Shown piece by piece: positions 1 to 8,777 of a stretch of 64,000 nt of DNA (position 1 is the stretch's first letter; every line of letters starts with the position of its first letter). Origin of the DNA: WS-2 sp036507005 (lineage in GTDB: Bacteria; Eisenbacteria; RBG-16-71-46); NCBI GenBank assembly GCA_036507005.1, contig DASXQT010000057.1, positions 1 through 64,000 of the forward strand, written 5' to 3'. A program made the translations under genes and the position numbers. The notes beneath the pieces were generated by a model. That model did no database searches. It saw only the letters and a program-made list of their open reading frames with translations, and had not been told where the DNA came from.

Positions 1-1879
1 GGCCGATGGCGGCTGGAAGGTGCTCGTGGCTGATGAGGCCCCCGTCGCAAAGGAGGATCGCCCGCTCGATGGCGTTGCGCAGCTCGCGAACGTTCCCCGG
101 CCACAGATAGGCGAGCAGCCATTCCCGCGCGTCGCGGGAGATTCCGGCCGCGGGGCGCCCCATCGTCTTTCCCAGGTCCTCCACGAACGCCTCGGCCAGG
201 GGCAGGATGTCCTCCCCTCGCGCGCGCAGCGGCGGGACCTGGATCTCGAACACGTTCAGCCGGTAGTAGAGGTCCTCCCGGAATTGCCCCTGGGCAATCG
301 CCGCCGCCAGGTCCCGGTTGGTCGCCGCGATCACGCGGACGTCGGCTTTCAGCACGCGCGTCCCTCCCACCCGCTGGAACTCCCGCTCCTGAAGCAGCCG
401 CAGGAACTTCGCCTGCACGACGGGGCTCATCTCGGCGATCTCGTCGAGGAACAGCGTGCCGCCCTCGGCCTGCTCGATGCGGCCGATCTTGGTGGCGATC
501 GCACCGGTGAAGGCGCCCTTCTCGTGGCCGAACAGCTCCGACTCGAGCAATTGCTCGGGGAGCGCGGCGCAGTTGATGGCGATGAACGGCTTGCCGGCGC
601 GGGCCGAGCCCTGGTGGATGAGGCTCGAGACCACCTCCTTGCCGGTCCCCGACTCGCCGGTGATCAGCACCGTGGTCTCCGAGGCCGCCACCCGCCCGAC
701 CTGGCGCAGCGAGTCCTTCCACGAGCGCGAGACCCCGATCACCCGGCTGCGGTCGCGCGACTCGAGCTCGCGCGCGAGCGTCTCCACCCGCGCCTCGAGC
801 CGCTCGGCGCGCTCCTTGGACTCGGCGGCGACTCGGGCCTCCTCGGCGAGCTCCCTGTGGATCAGCACCAGGGCGATGCGGTCCGCCAGCCGCCGCGCCA
901 CCTCGGCGTCCTCCCAGTCGAAGCGCGAGGGCTCGCGGTGGAAGAAGCTCAGCCCGCCCTTGACCTCCCCCGACAGCAGGAGCGGAACACGCAGCCACGA
1001 GCGCAGGCCCGACGACAGGATGAGGCGCTGGCGCTCGGTGTCGGGCGTGAGCTGCGCCTGGATGTCGTGGAGGATCTCGAAGTCGATGCGGCGCTCCAGC
1101 TCCTCTTCGGTGAGCTTCACCGGGTCCTTCGGCAGCGGCGCGTCGCGTTCGCCCGCGAACGCGGCGAGGCGGATCGTCCGCTCGCGCACATCCAGCTCGG
1201 TTAGCGCCATCGCGTCGTGGGGAAGGATCGGCTTCATGCCGGCCGAGAGCTGCGCGAAGACCGCGCTCACGTCGAGCGACTCGGCGAGCGTGGCGAGCAG
1301 GCTCTCGACCTTGTCGAGGCGCTCGCGGCGGCGGCGCTCGGTGTCCCACAGGCGCCAGTGCTCCACGGCGGAGCCGAGGAGCGCCGCGATCGGGCGCAGC
1401 ACCTGCTGGTGGGACTCGTCGAAGGCGTGGGTGACGTCGGAGCACAGCCACACCCCGCCCACGAACGTGTCCCCGCGCCGGAACGGCTCCCACAGCCCGG
1501 ACTTGAACCCGCGCTTGAGCACCTCGGCATCCATGGGGTACGTCGGATCGAGCTCGGCCGGGCCGTCGTCGATCCGGCGCATCGGCCCGGCGTTGGGACG
1601 CCAGCGCGGCGACCAGGCGGTGAGGGGCATCGGGCCGGAGGACTTGCAGACCACGTCCTCGCACGGGACGGTGGTGGCGTGGAGTACGAGGTGGTCGCCG
1701 TCCACGATGCGCACCACGCCCATGTTGTCGAACGGGATCACCCGGCGGACGGCGTTCCCCACGCGGCCGAAGACGTCCTGGAGCTCGAGCGTCTCCGCCG
1801 CCAGGTTGGCGATCTCGGAAAGGACGCTCGCCACCGACTCGGCGTCGATGACAGAAATCTCCCCCAGGGCGGAGTGCAT
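1..1879 (-). CDS. Sigma-54-dependent transcriptional activator with GAF sensor region (3' end cut by window edge)
   Basis: The protein activates RNA polymerase carrying sigma-54 by hydrolysing ATP. About 400 N-terminal residues look like two GAF-type sensor domains joined by a charged helix. The AAA+ domain follows, with a Walker A motif (GESGTGKE), the sigma-54-contacting GAFTGA loop, a Walker B region ending in FLDEI, and the WPGNVREL motif near the end. The reading frame is still open at base 1, so the C-terminal DNA-binding helix-turn-helix lies outside the window. I chose the ATG at 1879; an in-frame TTG eight codons upstream is possible. The target genes are not evident here, and no convincing -24/-12 promoter was seen nearby. 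Confidence 0.9.
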   Translation of the reverse strand, partial: MHSALGEISVIDAESVASVLSEIANLAAETLELQDVFGRVGNAVRRVIPFDNMGVVRIVDGDHLVLHATTVPCEDVVCKSSGPMPLTAWSPRWRPNAGPMRRIDDGPAELDPTYPMDAEVLKRGFKSGLWEPFRRGDTFVGGVWLCSDVTHAFDESHQQVLRPIAALLGSAVEHWRLWDTERRRRERLDKVESLLATLAESLDVSAVFAQLSAGMKPILPHDAMALTELDVRERTIRLAAFAGERDAPLPKDPVKLTEEELERRIDFEILHDIQAQLTPDTERQRLILSSGLRSWLRVPLLLSGEVKGGLSFFHREPSRFDWEDAEVARRLADRIALVLIHRELAEEARVAAESKERAERLEARVETLARELESRDRSRVIGVSRSWKDSLRQVGRVAASETTVLITGESGTGKEVVSSLIHQGSARAGKPFIAINCAALPEQLLESELFGHEKGAFTGAIATKIGRIEQAEGGTLFLDEIAEMSPVVQAKFLRLLQEREFQRVGGTRVLKADVRVIAATNRDLAAAIAQGQFREDLYYRLNVFEIQVPPLRARGEDILPLAEAFVEDLGKTMGRPAAGISRDAREWLLAYLWPGNVRELRNAIERAILLCDGGLISHEHLPAAIG

Positions 1880-1980
1880 GACGGGGCTTTCGATGCGTGT
1901 CAAGGCGGTGTGGACCGAACAGATTTCGTCCGGGCCTACGCCGAGGCTCGAGAAGAGGTTGCAATGAGTTGCGGCAACAC

Positions 1981-2048
1981 GGCGCCCGGCGTGACTGCCG
2001 GGCGCCGAGACGGAAGCGGCACGGGCGCCCGCGAGGGGCACCCGTGCC
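1981..2048 (-). terminator. Two consecutive strong hairpins after the secreted alanine-rich gene
   Basis: Bases 1981-2006 form a perfect 10-bp GC stem with a 6-base loop, and 2018-2048 form a perfect 8-bp stem (GGCACGGG/CCCGTGCC). They lie just downstream of the stop codon at 2071 on the minus strand. No T-run follows, so termination is inferred from position and stem strength; they may only stabilise the mRNA 3' end. Confidence 0.5.
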
Positions 2049-2070
2049 TTCATGCAGGTGCCGCAACCAT

Positions 2071-2805
2071 CTAGGGCTTGACGCGCAGCCCCACGCCGAC
2101 GCCCGTCTCCGCGCCGACACCCACGCCGACGCCGGATGCGCCGCCCCGGACGCCCGCGCCGGCCGAGCCGTCGGCCCGCGCGCCGGATCCGTGAACCGCG
2201 GCGACCTTGCCGTCGGCCCGCACCAGGCCGAGCGCGACGCGGCTCTCCGCCCTGACCGCGCTCACCACCTCGCCGAGCTTGAAGCCCAGCCCGGCCGCGA
2301 TCACGCCCCAGCCCGCGTCCCCGCGCATCTCGAAGAGCTGCTCGATCGTGAGCCCGGGTCCCGCGCTGGCGAGCAGGGTGTGAGCGATCATCAGCTCGCC
2401 CCACGACTCGCCCAGGCCCTGCTTCTCCGCCAGCAACGCCTCGGCGCTCGTGCCGAATTCCGCGGCGAAGCGCTCCGCGATCTTGGCGTCGCCCTGGGTC
2501 GCGGCGTGAGCGTCCACCTCCCGCGCCGTCTCCTCGAGCTTCGCGACCGCGTTGGCTCGCGCCCGCGCCGAGGTCCTGGCTCCGCGCTGCAGGATCGCAT
2601 CGATCCGCGCCCGCGCCTCCGCCTTGGCCTTCGCATCGGCCTCGGCGCTGGCCTGGGCCGCCGGCTTGTTCTTGTCGAGCGCGGCGCTGGCGGTCGCGGT
2701 TCCCTCCGCCTGGCCCGCGGCCTGGGCGCCGGCCTGCGCCGCGCCGCACGGCATCGTGCCGAGCACCATAGCCATCAGGATCCCAAAGCTGATTCTGCTC
2801 TTCAT
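2071..2805 (-). CDS. Secreted alanine/glycine-rich protein of unknown function
   Basis: This encodes 244 residues. A clear signal peptide of about 25 residues is followed by a low-complexity Ala/Lys/Glu-rich helical stretch (about 30-110), a more ordinary globular part (about 110-205), and a Gly/Ala/Val-rich tail. The start is well fixed by an AAGGAGGT ribosome-binding site 5 bases before the ATG. The gene lies 34 bases downstream of a barrel-like gene on the same strand, so the two are probably co-transcribed and both act in the envelope. I do not recognise the family and propose no activity. Confidence 0.8.
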   Translation of the reverse strand: MKSRISFGILMAMVLGTMPCGAAQAGAQAAGQAEGTATASAALDKNKPAAQASAEADAKAKAEARARIDAILQRGARTSARARANAVAKLEETAREVDAHAATQGDAKIAERFAAEFGTSAEALLAEKQGLGESWGELMIAHTLLASAGPGLTIEQLFEMRGDAGWGVIAAGLGFKLGEVVSAVRAESRVALGLVRADGKVAAVHGSGARADGSAGAGVRGGASGVGVGVGAETGVGVGLRVKP

Positions 2806-2839
2806 AGGTACCTCCTTCCGTCCGCGACGTGCGGACTTC

Positions 2840-3583
2840 TCAGGGCAGGGTGAAACGGAGAGCCAGGGAGGCTGTGGTGCCGGCCTCGGCCACGGGCTCG
2901 GAGCGGCTCGCGGCGCGGTCGCGGCCCAGGAGTCCGCCGAGGATCGTCGAGCGCCCGGCGGGGCCCGCCGATGCGCCCGGGGAATTGTTGGCCAGGCCCG
3001 CGTCGCCGGAGAGCTCGAGGTGCGGGATGATCATCCACGCCGCGCCCAGCGATGCGGCCCAACCCGTCGCCGCGCCGCTCCGGCCATACGAGCCGCCGAG
3101 CTTGACGGACCACGCGGGCGACACCGGCACGGTCATCTCGCCCGCGCCACCGTCGGAGTCGTCGGCGAGGTTGCTCGAATCGTGCTGGTAGAAGATCCAG
3201 AGCGAGCCTCCGGCGAGGCTCCACTCGGGCCCGGCCTTGAGCCGCCACCCGCGATACCCGTCGTCGCCGATGAACCGGCTGCCGAGTGCGCGCACGCCGG
3301 TCCCGTCCGCGAGGCGAACGCTCCCGCCCGAGACGAGGCCGAGGCCCGCGCCGATCAGGTCGTCGTCGAAGCGCAGGCCGCCCAGCACGATGTCCCCCGA
3401 CTCGAACGAGAGCCCCGCGAGCGCCGCCGCCGACCGGGTCTCCTCTCCCGTCGGCCCGCGATGGAAGTCGTAGCTCACCGAAGCCGAGGGCGCGGCGGCG
3501 CGCGCCGGGGACGCCGCCAGGAAGCCGGAGGCGGCGAGCACGGCCGCGATGGCGCCGACGGGATGCGATCTGCGATGCGACAT
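2840..3583 (-). CDS. Probable outer-membrane beta-barrel-like protein
   Basis: This is a 247-residue protein. The start at 3583 is supported by GGAGGAG just upstream and by a signal peptide (basic start, hydrophobic core, ASPARA cleavage region). The mature part alternates short Gly-rich strands with aromatic residues and ends in a phenylalanine-containing strand (LALRFTLP), as small outer-membrane barrels do. An in-frame ATG at 3700 would add an unlikely Arg-rich leader. The next gene on this strand is the secreted alanine-rich protein, probably in the same operon. The specific role is unknown. Confidence 0.75.
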   Translation of the reverse strand: MSHRRSHPVGAIAAVLAASGFLAASPARAAAPSASVSYDFHRGPTGEETRSAAALAGLSFESGDIVLGGLRFDDDLIGAGLGLVSGGSVRLADGTGVRALGSRFIGDDGYRGWRLKAGPEWSLAGGSLWIFYQHDSSNLADDSDGGAGEMTVPVSPAWSVKLGGSYGRSGAATGWAASLGAAWMIIPHLELSGDAGLANNSPGASAGPAGRSTILGGLLGRDRAASRSEPVAEAGTTASLALRFTLP

Positions 3584-3984
3584 ACAAGCTCCTCCGGTCG
3601 CCGTGGCTCGCGCGCGATGGTGGCGCCGAGTCGCGATCTGCGGCGGCGTGTGAGATTGCATTCCCGCGCACCGCCGCTGCGGACGCGCCGGGAGCATCAA
3701 GGGCCGTGCCGATGGCGTATGACCGGGTTGCCGAGCGCGAAGTGGTTGGAAACGAGCGGGGATGCAGCGCGTGGCACGGATCGTTCACGGCGGCCGAAGT
3801 GTTCGATCCCGTACGCATCGCCGCGGGCGGTGCACGGGTCGGGGCGCAGCGGACCGCGTCCGGCGCTGCGCCCCTTGACGCGGCACCGTGCCTCACGAGG
3901 CCGCGCCCTCCCGTTCCCGAGCGTCCCGCCGCGATTTCGGCTATCGTGCGCTTCCGTTCACGCGCCCCCGTCCAGGGAGGGACC
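3584..3984. other. Divergent intergenic region upstream of the barrel gene and recQ
   Basis: This 401-base region must hold promoters for the minus-strand barrel gene and the plus-strand recQ. A TTGACG occurs at 3875-3880 and a TATCGT at 3942-3947, but they are not correctly spaced as a pair. I see no repeat, RNA gene or credible small coding region. Confidence 0.5.
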
Positions 3985-5538
3985 ATGCTCGAACCCGCCG
4001 CGACCCCGGCCGTCCCCGCCCGACTCGCCGATCCCCAGCAGGTGCTGGAGCGCGTCTTCGGCTACCGGGAGTTCCGCCCCGGGCAGCGCGAGGTCATGGA
4101 GGCGGTGCTCACCGGCCGCGACTGCATCGCGATCATGCCGACCGGCTCGGGGAAGTCGCTCACCTTCCAGATCCCGGCTCGCATGCTCGCCGGGCCGGTG
4201 CTCGTGATTTCGCCGCTCATCTCGCTGATGAAGGACCAGGTCGACGCGCTGGCCCGCTACGGCTTCCGCGCCGCGGTGCTCAACTCCACCATCCCCTTCG
4301 AGGAGCGCCGCCTCCGGCTCGCTGCCCTGAGGCGCGGCGAGCTGGAGCTGCTCTACGTCGCCCCCGAGGCGCTCGACGGCTCGCTGCGCGCGATCATCGC
4401 GGAGAGCCGCGTGAGCCTGATGGTGGTGGACGAAGCGCACTGCATCAGCCACTGGGGGCACGATTTCCGCCCCGCCTATCGCCGGCTCCAGGGGCTCGGG
4501 CAGGAGCTCGGCGCGCCGGTGCTGGCGCTCACCGCCACCGCGACGCGGCGCGTCGCGGGCGACATCATCCGCCAGCTCGGGATGCAGAAGCCGGCGGGCT
4601 ATCGCGGCTCGTTCTTCCGCCCCAATCTCCGCATCACGGTGCAGAAGAAGGGCGCCGGGCGCGAGACCCGCAAGGACATCCTCGGCATCGTCCGCAAGCG
4701 CGGGGGCGAGAGCGGGATCGTCTACGCCCTGAGCCGCAAGTCGGTGGAGGCGACGAGCGAGTGGCTGCAGCGCCACGGCGTGCGGGCCCGCCCCTACCAC
4801 GCCGGGCTCGGCGACCAGGAGCGTGCGCGCACCCAGGACGCGTTCGCGCGCGACGAGCTGGACGTCGTGGTCGCGACGGTCGCGTTCGGGATGGGGATCG
4901 ACAAGAGCAACGTGCGGTTCGTGATCCACCGCGACATGCCGCGCAGCATCGAGGCCTGGACCCAGGAGATCGGCCGCGCCGGGCGCGACGGGCTCGCGAG
5001 CGACTGCGTGCTCCACTACTCGTGGGCCGACGTGATGGGCTACGACGCGTTCCTTTCCGAGATCGAGGATCCGGAGGTACGGGCCGAGACGCGGCGCAAG
5101 ACGGTCGAGATGTTCCGGCTCGCGGACGGCGGGGCCTGCCGCCACCTCGCGCTCGCGCGCTACTTCGACGAGACCATCGAGCCGTGCGGGGCGAGCTGCG
5201 ACGTCTGCCTCGGCCGCGGCATCGAGTCGCTGATCGCGACGGCGCCGGCGCGCAGCTTCGCGAAGGCGGGCGCGGGTCCCGCTCTCTTTGCCGCCCGCGA
5301 GCGCGCGGCCCTCCCGGCCGACGCCACGACGTTCGAGCGCCTGCGCGCGCTGCGCAGGCGACTCGCCGACGCCGAAGGCGTTCCCGCGTACATCGTCTTC
5401 AGCGACGCGGTGCTGCGCGCCATGGCCGAGTCGAGGCCGCGCACACCGCACGAGATGCTCGCGGTGCCCGGCGTCGGGCCGGTCAAGCTCGAGCGCTACG
5501 GGGCCGCTTTCCTGGCAGCGTTGGCCGAGGAAGGCTGA
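3985..5538 (+). CDS. recQ: ATP-dependent DNA helicase RecQ, short form
   Basis: This is a 3'-5' DNA helicase of the RecQ family, acting in recombination and fork repair. The 517 residues hold a Walker A motif (PTGSGKS, Lys57), a DEAH box near 149, helicase motif VI (QEIGRAGRDG), the four-cysteine zinc-binding region (C…C..C..C, about 384-410) and a C-terminal HRDC domain (about 450-517). E. coli RecQ is about 610 residues. The winged-helix RQC part between zinc site and HRDC appears missing, since only about 40 low-complexity residues join them. AGGGAGG precedes the ATG at 3985; the frame is open upstream but the sequence there is not RecQ-like. The gene is transcribed alone and converges on the SpmAB-like gene. 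Confidence 0.95.
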   Translation: MLEPAATPAVPARLADPQQVLERVFGYREFRPGQREVMEAVLTGRDCIAIMPTGSGKSLTFQIPARMLAGPVLVISPLISLMKDQVDALARYGFRAAVLNSTIPFEERRLRLAALRRGELELLYVAPEALDGSLRAIIAESRVSLMVVDEAHCISHWGHDFRPAYRRLQGLGQELGAPVLALTATATRRVAGDIIRQLGMQKPAGYRGSFFRPNLRITVQKKGAGRETRKDILGIVRKRGGESGIVYALSRKSVEATSEWLQRHGVRARPYHAGLGDQERARTQDAFARDELDVVVATVAFGMGIDKSNVRFVIHRDMPRSIEAWTQEIGRAGRDGLASDCVLHYSWADVMGYDAFLSEIEDPEVRAETRRKTVEMFRLADGGACRHLALARYFDETIEPCGASCDVCLGRGIESLIATAPARSFAKAGAGPALFAARERAALPADATTFERLRALRRRLADAEGVPAYIVFSDAVLRAMAESRPRTPHEMLAVPGVGPVKLERYGAAFLAALAEEG

Positions 5539-5679
5539 CGCGCCCGACTTGGAGCAGAACCTGAGCAACTCCGCGGATCGCGTTGCGACGACGGTAGCTC
5601 CGGGATCCCCATCCGCGGGTCAGGCGTCCGCAGAAATGACGCCGCCCGGCGCATCGCGATCGTGCGTTGAGCGCCGCGC

Positions 5680-6924
5680 TCAGCGGAAGAACAGGTAGCT
5701 GACGAAGATCGCGGCGATCACGCCGGCCGCGTCCGCGGCCAGCCCGCAGCCGAGCGCGTGGCGGGTGCGCTTCACGCCCACCGAGCCGAAGTAGACCGCG
5801 AGGATGTAGAACGTGGTCTCGGTGCTCCCCTGGATCACGCACGCGAGGCGGCCCGCGAACGAGTCCGGCCCCAGCGTCTTCATCGTCTCGATCATCATGC
5901 CGCGGGCGCCGCTGCCGGACAGCGGCTTGATGAGCGCGGTCGGCAGCGCCTCCACCCAGCGGGTGTCGATCCCCAGCGCCGAGACCCCGGAGCGGATCGC
6001 ACCCAGCGCCGCCTCGAGCGCGCCGCTCGCGCGCAGCGCGCCGATCGCGACCAGGATCGCGACCAGGTAGGGCACGATCCCGATCGCGACCCCGAAGCCC
6101 TCCTTGGCGCCCTCGATGAAGGTCTCGTAGAGCGGCACCTTGCGCCGCGCGCCCGCGGCGAGGAACAGCACCACGACGCCGAGCAGGAGCCCGTTGGCGA
6201 GCAGCGCCGACTGGCGCGAGACCTCTTCCGCCGAGAGCCGCGCGAAGTACGCCACCAGCCCGCCCACCATCGCCGTGATCAGGGTGAGCCAGCCGATCAC
6301 CACCCGGTTCCACAGGCCGAGCTTCTGGATCGCGGCCGTGACGAGCAGCCCGCACATCGTGCTGCAGTAGGTGGCGATCAGGATGGGCACGAAGACGTCG
6401 GTGGGATCGGCGGCACCGAGCTGGGCGCGGAAGGTGAAGATCGAGATCGGGAGCAGCGTGACCGACGAGGCGTTGATCACCATGAAGAGGATCATCTCGT
6501 CGGTGGCGCGGTCGGGCTCGGGGTTCAGGGTCTGCAGCTCCTTCATGGCCTTGAGGCCGAGCGGGGTGGCGGCGTTGTCGAGCCCGAGCATGTTGGCCGA
6601 GAGGTTCATCACGATCGCCCCGGTGGCCGGATGGCGGTCCGGGATGCCAGGGAACAGGCGGCGGAAGAGCGGCCCCACCAGGCGTGCGATGCCCTCGATC
6701 ACGCCGCCCTTCTCCCCCACGCGCATGAGCCCGAGCCACAGGCTCATCACGCCGGTGAGCCCGAGGGCGATCTCGAAGCCGGTCTTGGAGGAGTCGAACA
6801 GCGAGGCCACGACGTCGCGCAGCACGTCGGGCTTGCCGAGCGCGAACGCCTGCACCAGCGCCGCGACGAAGGCGACGAGGAAGAACGCGGCCCAGATCCA
6901 GTTGAGCATGAGGGGCGGCAGCAT
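5680..6924 (-). CDS. SpmA-SpmB-like nucleoside-recognition (Gate) domain membrane protein
   Basis: This is a polytopic inner-membrane protein of about 414 residues. The first half resembles spore maturation protein SpmA (NLSANMLGLDNAATP region, ALxxMxxLQ). The second resembles SpmB (PLSGSGARGMM motif, then a Gate-type segment around STETTFYILAVYFG). In Bacillus these are separate genes; here they are fused, as in many non-sporulating Gram-negatives where the role is unknown, possibly transport. Starts at 6924 (MLPPLML) or 6909 (MLNWIW) both fit, and the longer 6972 start seems unlikely. The gene converges on recQ. Confidence 0.85.
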   Translation of the reverse strand: MLPPLMLNWIWAAFFLVAFVAALVQAFALGKPDVLRDVVASLFDSSKTGFEIALGLTGVMSLWLGLMRVGEKGGVIEGIARLVGPLFRRLFPGIPDRHPATGAIVMNLSANMLGLDNAATPLGLKAMKELQTLNPEPDRATDEMILFMVINASSVTLLPISIFTFRAQLGAADPTDVFVPILIATYCSTMCGLLVTAAIQKLGLWNRVVIGWLTLITAMVGGLVAYFARLSAEEVSRQSALLANGLLLGVVVLFLAAGARRKVPLYETFIEGAKEGFGVAIGIVPYLVAILVAIGALRASGALEAALGAIRSGVSALGIDTRWVEALPTALIKPLSGSGARGMMIETMKTLGPDSFAGRLACVIQGSTETTFYILAVYFGSVGVKRTRHALGCGLAADAAGVIAAIFVSYLFFR

Positions 6925-7042
6925 AGCCGCGCGAACGGCTCCGAGCCAGAAGACAATTCGGCTCGATGCCAACCGCAGACCCGGCCACGAGTGCGCGGTG
7001 TCTCGCGGCCCGCCCCCTCCATCCAGCGCCCGTCTCGGCCCG

Positions 7043-8353
7043 TCAGGTGGCCTTCGCCGGCGAGACCCGGCGGTGAGGCGGGCACAGGTACGAGAGCGCG
7101 AGGCGGATCCGCTCCTCGAGCGTGGCGTCGGGGATGCGCTCGCACACCTCCGCCGCGCGCCGCGCCTCGTCCGCGCGGTAGCCGAGCTTGCGGAGCCACG
7201 GGGTCACGTCCTTCTCCTCGGACCGCGCCGCGGCCGCGACCCGTGCCCGCTCCCCAGCCGCGACCTCGCTGGCCGACGCCTGCCCAACTGGTTCCGGAAC
7301 CAGTTGGCCCGCCGCGGGCGACTCGACATGTCCCGGGGCATGTTGTGCCGCTCGGCCCGCGGCCCGGCGCGCCTCCCGCTTGCGGCTCATGAACTCCGCC
7401 CCGAACGTCTGCTCGGCCGCGTACTGGTTATGGGCCCGGCACTTGAGGTGCAGGTTCTCCACCGTCGCCGCGCCCCCGCGCGCGACCGGGACCTCGTGAT
7501 CGTACTCGAGCGACTTGCGCGCCAGGCAGCGCCTGCCGCCCTCGCTCACGAACGTGCACTGCCCGCCGTCGCGCTCCCACACGGCGCGCTTGACGTGGTT
7601 GGGGATGGTGCGGATCCCGATCGCCCGCCCCGAGCGGGAGCGGGGTCTTGTGGTGGCGGCGAACCGGGTCTTCTCCAGCTCGCGGATCAGCGCATCGTAG
7701 GCGCGGTCGATCAGCAGGGGGTCCCCGGCCGGAAGCGGGCCGAACAGCGCCTGCGCGTACTGCATCTTCTCGTGCGTGGCCTGATCGATCGTGCCGTTCA
7801 GGCCGATGCGCCGGGGCGAGAGCGGCTCCAGTTTGGGTGGCTGAGCCGGCACTTCAACTGGTTCCGGAACCAGTTGGCCCGCCCTTCGGGTGGTGGGCTC
7901 GGTGCCCGGCACTGGGGAAGCCGGAAGAGCATGTAGGCCTGCCGGCACGTCCAGGCGGGGAAACCACTCCGCCAGGAGCTGCTCGATCTCGGCCTTGGTC
8001 TTGTGGGTGGCGGCCGCCAGCAGCTCGGCCTGGTTCTCTGGGGTCAGGTGCGGCGCCAGCTTCACCGCGCCGGTGAAGTGCAGCCGGCCCTCGGCCAGAG
8101 CCGGGAGCAGAGCCGGGCACTTCCGGGCCGCGCGTGCCACGAGGATGCGCTTGAATGCCTCGTCCTTGGAGAAGTGCAGCTCCTGGACGCAATAGGCGTG
8201 CATCGAGGGGCCGGGCAGGTAGAGGCGCCGGGCGTCGACCTCGGCAATGTGGGCGAGCGCCTCGGCGGTGGCGCCCCGCTCGCGGGAGACAGAGGTGGCC
8301 AGGCCGCTCAGCACGGAGCGGTCATCGAGGTGCGAAAGCGAGTAGGTGCTCAT
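7043..8353 (-). CDS. HNH endonuclease with DUF222-like N-terminus and two palindromic insertions
   Basis: The 436-residue protein has a helical DUF222-like N-terminal half (about 1-150), then an HNH nuclease module near residues 265-330 (YDHEVPVARGG…N.H..CRAHNQ). A C-terminal three-helix segment resembles the RuvA C-terminal domain (about 385-430). Two copies of a palindromic DNA element encode the same GQLVPEPV peptide at about residues 158-166 and 348-357, in Pro/Ala-rich linkers on either side of the HNH module. The start at 8353 is preceded by GGAG. Such nucleases usually occur singly and often in many copies per genome; a selfish or mobile role is possible but unproven. No partner gene is nearby. 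Confidence 0.88.
   Translation of the reverse strand: MSTYSLSHLDDRSVLSGLATSVSRERGATAEALAHIAEVDARRLYLPGPSMHAYCVQELHFSKDEAFKRILVARAARKCPALLPALAEGRLHFTGAVKLAPHLTPENQAELLAAATHKTKAEIEQLLAEWFPRLDVPAGLHALPASPVPGTEPTTRRAGQLVPEPVEVPAQPPKLEPLSPRRIGLNGTIDQATHEKMQYAQALFGPLPAGDPLLIDRAYDALIRELEKTRFAATTRPRSRSGRAIGIRTIPNHVKRAVWERDGGQCTFVSEGGRRCLARKSLEYDHEVPVARGGAATVENLHLKCRAHNQYAAEQTFGAEFMSRKREARRAAGRAAQHAPGHVESPAAGQLVPEPVGQASASEVAAGERARVAAAARSEEKDVTPWLRKLGYRADEARRAAEVCERIPDATLEERIRLALSYLCPPHRRVSPAKAT
7284..7307. repeat. 24-bp perfect palindrome inside the HNH gene (copy 1)
   Basis: The core AACTGGTTCCGGAACCAGTT is its own reverse complement, and the symmetry extends two bases on each side (CC…GG). It lies in frame in the HNH gene and encodes QLVPEPV on either strand. 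With copy 2 at 7855-7876 it shares a 29-bp direct repeat ending in GGCCCGCC. Confidence 0.9.
7855..7876. repeat. 22-bp perfect palindrome inside the HNH gene (copy 2)
   Basis: This has the same 20-bp core as copy 1 with one extra symmetric base on each side. It sits in the linker before the HNH catalytic part and is read in the same frame, giving the same peptide. I saw no third copy in the window. Confidence 0.9.
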
Positions 8354-8777
8354 CACGTCTCCGATGGCCGGGGGCGGGACTCGGGGGCCAACGGTCGCGA
8401 GGGCGCATCCTTTGTAGCATGGCATTCTGAGGCTCACGCCCGGCCGCGCAGAGGGCATGAAACGAGGCGCGACGGGGTTTTTCTGCTCCGAGCGGTGATC
8501 AGGCGCTTGCGCGCCTCCTGGGCGCGTTGTCGCGACGCAGGTGAACTCGCGTGGGCGCGTGCACGACTTGCTCGCGCGAGGTCGTCAAGACAAGTGTGCG
8601 TCAACTCTCGGCCCATAGCGCCCGTCGTCCCTGCCAGAAGAGTCCCTTCGCATGCGCGGTGCGGCCGTGCGCTGCGCGGAGCCCTTGACGCCACCGGCCC
8701 CGTCTGTAATCGTTTTCAGCACCTTCCGGCCCGCCCGGGGCCGGCGGCCGTCCCGTCCGGAGGATCCGCACCCGGTC
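8354..8777. other. Divergent intergenic region between the HNH gene and the LacI regulator
   Basis: This 424-base region contains the LacI-type operator at 8705-8718 and a TTGACG at 8685-8690. The remainder (8354-8680) shows no convincing gene; an in-frame extension of the regulator back to 8652 is Pro/Arg-rich and covers the operator, so it is probably untranslated. Confidence 0.6.
8705..8718 (+). promoter_or_regulatory. LacI-family operator, site 1 (TGTAATCGTTTTCA)
   Basis: This imperfect palindrome is centred on CG, with half-sites TGTAATC and TGAAAAC matching at 5 of 7 positions, as expected for a LacI-family operator. The identical 14 bases recur at 19074 and 33877. It lies 59 bases before the LacI start and 14 bases after a TTGACG box, so it would overlap the -10 region. 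Autoregulation is the natural inference. Confidence 0.8.

Noticed and set aside
7284..7876. Insertion sequence or transposon ends in the HNH gene
   Set aside because: The palindromes are too short, there is no transposase between them, and the reading frame is intact.
8652..8777. N-terminal extension of the LacI regulator
   Set aside because: It is Pro/Arg-rich, spans the operator and promoter, and LacI proteins start directly with the helix-turn-helix.
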